From assembly GCA_026874595.1 (NCBI GenBank), contig CM049306.1, forward strand, positions 61,138,019 through 61,202,018: 64,000 nt of DNA, given 5' to 3'. Both the position numbers and the translations under genes were made by a program. Origin of the DNA: Sipunculus nudus. Its lineage: Eukaryota; Annelida; Sipuncula; Golfingiida; Sipunculidae. Within the stretch, counting starts at the first letter, position 1, and each line of letters starts with the position of its first letter. Below are positions 58,730-64,000 of this stretch, in pieces. The notes below the pieces were generated by a model. That model saw only the letters and a list, made by a program, of their open reading frames with translations, was not told the DNA's origin and made no database searches.

Positions 58730-60650
58730 TAACTAGACAACTTAATTGGTAGCAGACAAACCATTTAATCACACTGAATAAATGCTCTCAAATAACATCA
58801 TTTCTTTTTAATTTTCCGATATGTATCGCTATCCAAATTCGGTACATATATTTACATATGCAAACTAGTTAATAAATAACAGAGATATGTAAATTAGTTT
58901 TAAAAATGAATCACAACACATATTATGGCTGACAAGTGAAATAATAAACAACTATTGAAATAGCCGTAAAGTGAAATAAGTAGGATTGATGTTCTCATAT
59001 ACTCAATACATTACAAATTAGCTAATATTTTATTCACTGGTCAACTAGAGGTAAAGACAAATTACCATTTTAATCCATTAAATATATGTTTCTTAATTAC
59101 ATTCAATTTAAAAACAATACAATCAGTGTCGCTATTCCCATCGGAAAATTACATGCGTGGTCATATATACGAAACTAAGTTAATAAGTGACACAAATATG
59201 TATGTTAGCTTTAAAATTAAAAACAATTATTACATTTTTTACAATCAATAAGTGGACATATGACCACAAATAAGTTAATTATTAAGCAACTATTTACCTT
59301 ATGATGTTCTCACGAAAAGACCACTACCTTTCATCTCAATTTTCCAATTTGCATAATTTATCTGCATTTTATTATTCGAAAATTATGATTTTATACAGAC
59401 ATACGTTATATCTTATCATATTTGAATAGTTTGAACTTGAAATACTTTATTTTTCTTCCATAAAAGCCAAATAATCAATACATCTATATTTATTGTATAA
59501 TTAATTCACCAATTCAGTCAAATATGCAAATTTATGCAAATTATCTAATTTAATAAGTAAAGTACAACAATTGTGATAGCATAATTTAATTCAACAGGAA
59601 AAAATACCCTAGAATCAATCAAGAAAAATTATCTATGAAGGATTATGAAATTGTATTTGCCTTTCCGTGTCTAAAATGTCGGCTTTTGAGTGATATAACA
59701 CCCTGGTTTTAATATGGCCGCCATTTTTTTCATGATGGCGAAAGAAAAAATGCAAACATCGGTTTTTATAGTTACATTAGGATCCAAAGTTATGAAAAAA
59801 TTATGATTGCAAAAATTTATACGTGAATTCCAGAGAAAGGCACAAGCATATACACAATTCGACATTAGTGTGCAAATGATAGGTTTGATCTGGAATCCAA
59901 GCAACAACAGTGATGAACGAATGGTTTTACACACGTTGCTCCCAGTAATCGCCATCTTCATAAAATCTTTATGCCCCATAAGCTTCAGAATATAAATAAT
60001 ATTATCTATCCAATATAGTGCTAATTATTTATGCATAAAATAGCTTTCCTGATGAATATCATTAAAGCACTCATCCGTAACAGATACAGTTGCAGGTTAT
60101 TTATTTACTGCAAGAACAGTTCCAGTGATGACTATTTGTACACATTTTATATTATGGTAACTCTATATGCATAAACATTTGCATGTATATACAGGCCATA
60201 TAACTGAGCTGAAGTTATAAATTATGAAGAATTTATGTTCCCTGTCCCAAAGAGAAAATTTAAGCAAAGAACGATTAACATTTTTATGACATTTTTTATT
60301 TGAGATGACAAAAAATGCACATTTTAAATTGAAAATTTGCATATATTTACATATATTACCATAAATTAAACAAATAATGAATACATAATGTACAATATAA
60401 AAATCCCCATGTTATTTCCCGCATTTTGGTGCTGGTTGCATTTTTCTATGTGTAAAAACAACAGAGTTATGGCAATTTATTTAAAAATTATTCTGACCTT
60501 GTAAATTAGAATGGTTACCATGGAAACATGACTGTAAATGTAGGACAAAACACGACCTTGAGACCACGACCTATTTTTTCTGGAAGTATACGAGTTCATT
60601 ACTAATAAAAAATAGGTTGTGTTTTGTTATACCTTGGGTTGGGGTTTGAC
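58730..60650 (+). mobile_element. AT-rich element, right copy of an inverted pair
   Basis: Inverted partner of 44100-45470 and ~500 bases longer. Shared words: GTGATTAAATGG (inverted near 58768), ACCCTGGTTTTAATATGGCC (59700), ATAGGTTGTGTTTTGTTATA (60615). Contains many ATTTGCATA/TATGCAAAT words (59350, 59523, 60180, 60335). Non-coding. Confidence 0.7.
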
Positions 60651-60762
60651 CCCATGAAACCCCTCTCTGCCGCAGGTCTAAAAGGTCATGACCCCTATTT
60701 ATTTATACATCATCCCATAGCCAATGTCTACGGTGGCTAATTTAGGACACAGAAAAAAAAAA

Positions 60763-60784
60763 TTATCTCGAGATCTCGAGATAA
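60763..60784. repeat. Perfect 22-bp palindrome (XhoI-BglII-XhoI-like core)
   Basis: TTATCTCGAGATC and its exact complement; a second partial copy CATCTCGAGATCTCGA follows directly (60785-60800). Confidence 0.95.
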
Positions 60785-60809
60785 CATCTCGAGATCTCGA
60801 CATAGAAAT

Positions 60810-60958
60810 TCGCAAAAAAAAAAAAAATTTAGGAAGCAACAAAAAAAAAAAAAAAAAAAAAAAATTAGGAAGCATTAAAAAAATTTAGGAAGCAACAAAA
60901 AAAAACTTTAGGAAGCCAAAAAAAATTTTAGAAAGCAAAAAAAAAAAAAATTAGAAAG
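60810..60958. repeat. A-rich minisatellite
   Basis: Irregular repetition of TTAGGAAGCAACAAAAAAA-type units (six or so), between the palindrome and a diverged dispersed repeat. Confidence 0.85.
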
Positions 60959-61139
60959 TTAAAGAGATATTTTGAAATATTTAAGAATTTGTGTGATTTT
61001 CCCCAAAATTGGAACTATTCAAGGTAAAGGACACTCTCCTAGTAAAAGTCATGACCTCATTTTAAATAGGCGTCGTCCTCTATTCCATATCTATACATAT
61101 ACTAAGTTTGGTAAAGATCCGTGAAATATTTTTCGAGTT

Positions 61140-61230
61140 ATCGCGCAAACAAGATTTATACGCGGCGGCAGCGGCAGCGGCTGGACCGTCATGAAAACAT
61201 AGTATCCCCCGACATTGTCTGGGGATACAA
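61140..61230 (-). mobile_element. Family C-like 5' end (relic)
   Basis: Minus strand: TTGTATCCCCAGACAATGTC, GGGGATACTATGTTTTCATG, then CCGCTGCCGCTGCCGCCG, the same 5' layout as C1 and C2. It runs leftwards into the diverged GGTCATGACC repeat; no 3' end identified. Confidence 0.55.
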
Positions 61231-61391
61231 TGATATATGCATCACCCGTATGTCAAATTCAGCTGTGTGTCATGGCCAATGGGCAATTTTTTCTGTTATC
61301 CACAGCGGTCCAACCTGTGGTAGTCAAACTATTCGAAAGGTACATATACTATCTGTTATAAATGACAGGCTGGATGCCTTTTATATAATTA

Positions 61392-62651
61392 ACAAGTGAC
61401 CCATTGGAAATGACGCTCGGCTGAACAAGCGACTCATTGGAAACGACGCTAAGCTGACTGGCATAACTTTATAGCCCAGCATTCATAAGAGGAATGTTAT
61501 CATCTGAAAATCAAATTGAGATTAATCTCAGATGTGATGTTGACGTTTGGCCATCTGGCCCCAAATATGACCGGGTTCTTCCACAAGTGATGTCTACAGA
61601 TTGTACAAGAGAAGAATAAGGTCAAGGTAACAATTTTCAAACTCTTCCAAGAACTTGATGGAAACAACTTGTGTGTCACCAATGTAAAACAACTAAAGTT
61701 ATCGCATAACAAAAATACTGAAGATGATATCATAATAAGGCCAAAATAAAAAAAAGGTATGGTTCTCAGGCACTTTTTTCAGAAATCAATGCGGGCGGGC
61801 GCTTTTTTTATTTTAAATTTTTTTGGTATGTTTCGATAAAAATGTCAAATGATAAGGGAAAAGCATGAAAATAACAGGTTTTTTTGCTAAATAAGTAAAA
61901 GCACTACAAAACAAAGGAAATTGTATGGTTTTACCTTCTTGAAAGAAATGTCGGAGCGGCAGCAGCTCAAAATTGGAAAGTTTTTTATTGAAAATCAAAG
62001 TAAAAATTTTTGATGCGGGGGTTTAAAATTGATGCGGGCGGTGCCTGAGAACCATACCTTTAATTTTTTTTGGCCTAATATAGGAATTCTGCAGATTTAA
62101 CCTTGAAGATCAAGGTCACCAGGTTTTTTAATCATCTGAGAAAATATTGGCAGCAAGTGGTTTGTCAAATTGGAGGGAAAACTCTTGACTGCGAGTCAAA
62201 TTTGTTGGGGAATATGCAGTACTTCCAAAGTTATCACGATTACAAGAAATCATAGAGATGTTGAACTATAATTGGCTGATTTATCATGAAGATCCGTGCC
62301 ACGGTCTCCTTTTTCAGTCTTATCCAATAACTTGGTGAAAACAACTTGTGTGACAATTTTAAGGACGCAAAATGTAGTACTCCAAAAGTTATTCGGTTCA
62401 CAAAAAGTAAACATTTTGTATCAAAATTTAATTATTCTGGGGTGCATAAAAAAAGCTATATAGCTTGGAGAATATAGGTTGCCATGAACTAATTTCAGAT
62501 TTGCAAGGAGATATTTAGGACTTCCATTGAGATAAATTTAGAATGGTCTAGGTCCAACAATTGTTGTAATGTTTTCCTGTTATTGTACGCACGACGGACA
62601 AAGCGCGATCGCCATAGCTCGGATAACTTACCGTCTAGTCTGATCCGCTAA
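61392..62651 (-). mobile_element. Helentron-like family A, copy A6 (decayed)
   Basis: 3' end on the minus strand at 61392: AGCCGAGCGTCATTTCCAAT then GGGTCACTTGTT, followed by a second decayed copy of the terminus (61428-61460). The 5' end near 62600-62651 has GGACAAAGCGCGATCGCCAT then AGCTCGGATAACTTACCGT and GCTAAAA, clearly related but altered. Two near-identical ~35-base blocks flank 61742-62060 in inverted form (ATGGTTCTCAGGCAC.. and GTGCCTGAGAACCAT), suggesting another small inverted-repeat insert. Confidence 0.55.
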
Positions 62652-63157
62652 AACACTCCCTGAAACTGGGACTGGGATCTGTGTTCCATGACTATAGGTC
62701 TATACCGTATTTCTGCTTTCTCAAACCGCGGTCTCAGAAAGAAACTCAAATCCTGAAACTAGGTATATTTAAATTCTTAATCAACAATGTTTATATATAA
62801 ACTAACTTGTTAACGTCAATATGGATCAATAAAGATTCACCATGAATGTCCAACTCCATGAGTCATTAACATAAGACATTTCTTCAGAAATCGGCCATTC
62901 GCTTGATCCAAATAGACAACATGTGACAGATTCAAGATCATAATTTTTTTCTCTAAAACCTATATAAGCATGTACTACCAGATTAAATAAAATTTATATA
63001 TTTAAATGGTTTAGCACAATCCGACGGTCGGACCTTATGTGACGGGTTTTGACATTCACGAACAACACACGTGATTGCAGATTTGGGGTGAGACAGAAAC
63101 TGTTTCAACCTCTCGATCAGTATATGTCACAGTATAAAATATAATTTTTTGATATAT
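62652..63157. other. Unassigned sequence
   Basis: No gene or repeat end recognised. Confidence 0.6.
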
Positions 63158-63900
63158 CTAGCGATATGCCAGGCTAACTAAAGACAAGTGCATTACATTA
63201 TTGAAGATGGCGCCATCGGTACAATATAGTTTGTACTTTTTAATTTTTCTGGACCACCCAAGATAAACTAATACAAGAGTACATTGTTCTTCCATTTCTT
63301 TTAAATATTTAGCGAAGGATTTGACAACTTGAAATGCATATGTTAATTGTGATAAGATATGGGCTTTTGAAATAGCAATTTCACCCGAGAGTGACATTGT
63401 TCTTGTTGACCATATATTTAAAATGGACTTGATTTTACTTAGTATTTCTTTGTAATTGACATCTTTATCTTTCATTTTTCGCCAATCTGGATGTAGATAT
63501 ATATGCCAAGAATCTTATAATCCTTAATTTTTCATACTGTCACATATATGTTTTGTGTTTTCTATTACTGGCATAATAACAGTTTTATCTAAATATTCCT
63601 TAAGGCCTGATTATTTTGAAATGTAAAATGGCTTCTTTTATTGATTCTTGCCCCCATGTGAGAAAGAGAGCAGTATCATCTGCATATTGGATTAATTTAT
63701 GTTCTTTACCAGAAACATCTATCCCTCTAATTTTTTAATTGTTTCGTAAATTAATTGCCAATATTTCTGGAGCTAATATAAATAAATATGAAGCATCCTT
63801 GTCTAACACCAGGCGTTACTGGAAAATAATTCGTTGCCCATCCTCTTTTTATTACACAGCTACTGATGTCTGAATATAATATATTAACCCTTTACTGTTT
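63158..63900 (-). pseudogene. L1-type non-LTR retrotransposon reverse transcriptase (decayed)
   Basis: Minus strand in order: TPGVRQGC (RT motif, about 63829-63806), then a shifted frame with LAPEILAINLRN, GKEHKLIQYADDTALFLTWG with an intact YADD at 63686-63675, and after further frame loss KIKSILNIWSTRTMSLSGEI, SQLTYAFQV. The WSTRxxSLSGxI and TYAFQV words follow RT in L1/Tx1-type LINEs. Several frameshifts and stops. The right end of the window may hold more of it. Confidence 0.85.
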
Positions 63901-64000
63901 ACAAGCCACTAAAGAGCACTCTAAATCGGCAATTAGAATGCCATGATATGTCTAGATTCTTTCAGGACAAAAATATTGCATATTATTTCTAAGTTTCAAT

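Noticed and set aside
44100-60650. The inverted AT-rich arms as terminal repeats of one giant 16-kb DNA transposon (Polinton-like)
   Set aside because: No integrase, polymerase or capsid-type ORF lies between them, arms differ by ~500 bases, and the interior is explained by a LINE, an LTR element and a Helitron-like element.

Overview
This is a window of animal nuclear DNA: intron-rich, AT-rich and dense with transposable elements. The repeat types (a tRNA-derived SINE, Helitron-like elements with internal tandem arrays, many long TA microsatellites, GGTGGCGCCACC-bearing repeats) and the protein divergence suggest a lophotrochozoan, most likely a mollusc. That placement is inference; no species-diagnostic gene is present.

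Two host genes can be reconstructed exon by exon, with every splice phase agreeing. (1) The MICOS core subunit MIC60/mitofilin (IMMT) lies on the minus strand. Its ATG is at 23507 and 13 exons run leftwards to the window edge, giving about 587 codons; the C-terminal mitofilin signature lies beyond base 1. (2) Mitochondrial ribosomal protein bL35m/mL35 (MRPL35) lies on the plus strand and is complete in three exons (25163-25196, 28942-29047, 39842-40205), with a poly(A) signal at 40350. The genes are head to head, with start codons 1.66 kb apart. The human orthologues have the same divergent arrangement on chromosome 2p11.2, so this looks like ancient microsynteny, perhaps a shared promoter for two mitochondrial genes.

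Layout. 1-23.5 kb: IMMT. Its introns hold a 36-bp minisatellite (intron 9), a 302-bp triplicate repeat (intron 8), a dead reverse-transcriptase fragment (intron 7), and in intron 6 a 4-kb element built of ~337-bp tandem units, a SINE with a 13-bp target-site duplication and a decayed gag remnant. 23.5-25.2 kb: divergent promoter region, with a long hairpin ending 5 bases before the MRPL35 ATG. 25.2-40.2 kb: MRPL35, whose 10.8-kb intron 2 contains a stack of nested transposons: an hAT-like element (8-bp TSD TGTGAGCC) holding a 6.2-kb Helentron-like element, which itself holds a TA-flanked 1.08-kb element and further repeats. 40.4-43.6 kb: another nested Helentron-like pair. 44-61 kb: an inverted pair of AT-rich elements enclosing a non-LTR retrotransposon remnant, which is split by a complete 8.67-kb LTR element (TSD CCAG) lacking recognisable gag or pol. 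57.4-58.4 kb: a Helitron-like element with a hairpin and CTAG end. 60.7-64 kb: a palindrome, an A-rich minisatellite, another Helentron-like relic and a decayed L1-type reverse transcriptase. I recognise no further host gene.

The most interesting non-genic signal is a set of repeat families with one shared design: a T-rich junction, a 5' end whose first 9-13 bases recur inverted near the 3' end, a short 3' hairpin followed by TTGTT, and an interior filled with ~165- or ~337-bp tandem units, many carrying GGTGGCGCCACC. Nested insertions give two junctions at which the insertion can be inferred to lie between T-rich sequences without a target-site duplication. This fits non-autonomous Helentron-like rolling-circle elements, though I could not run any search.
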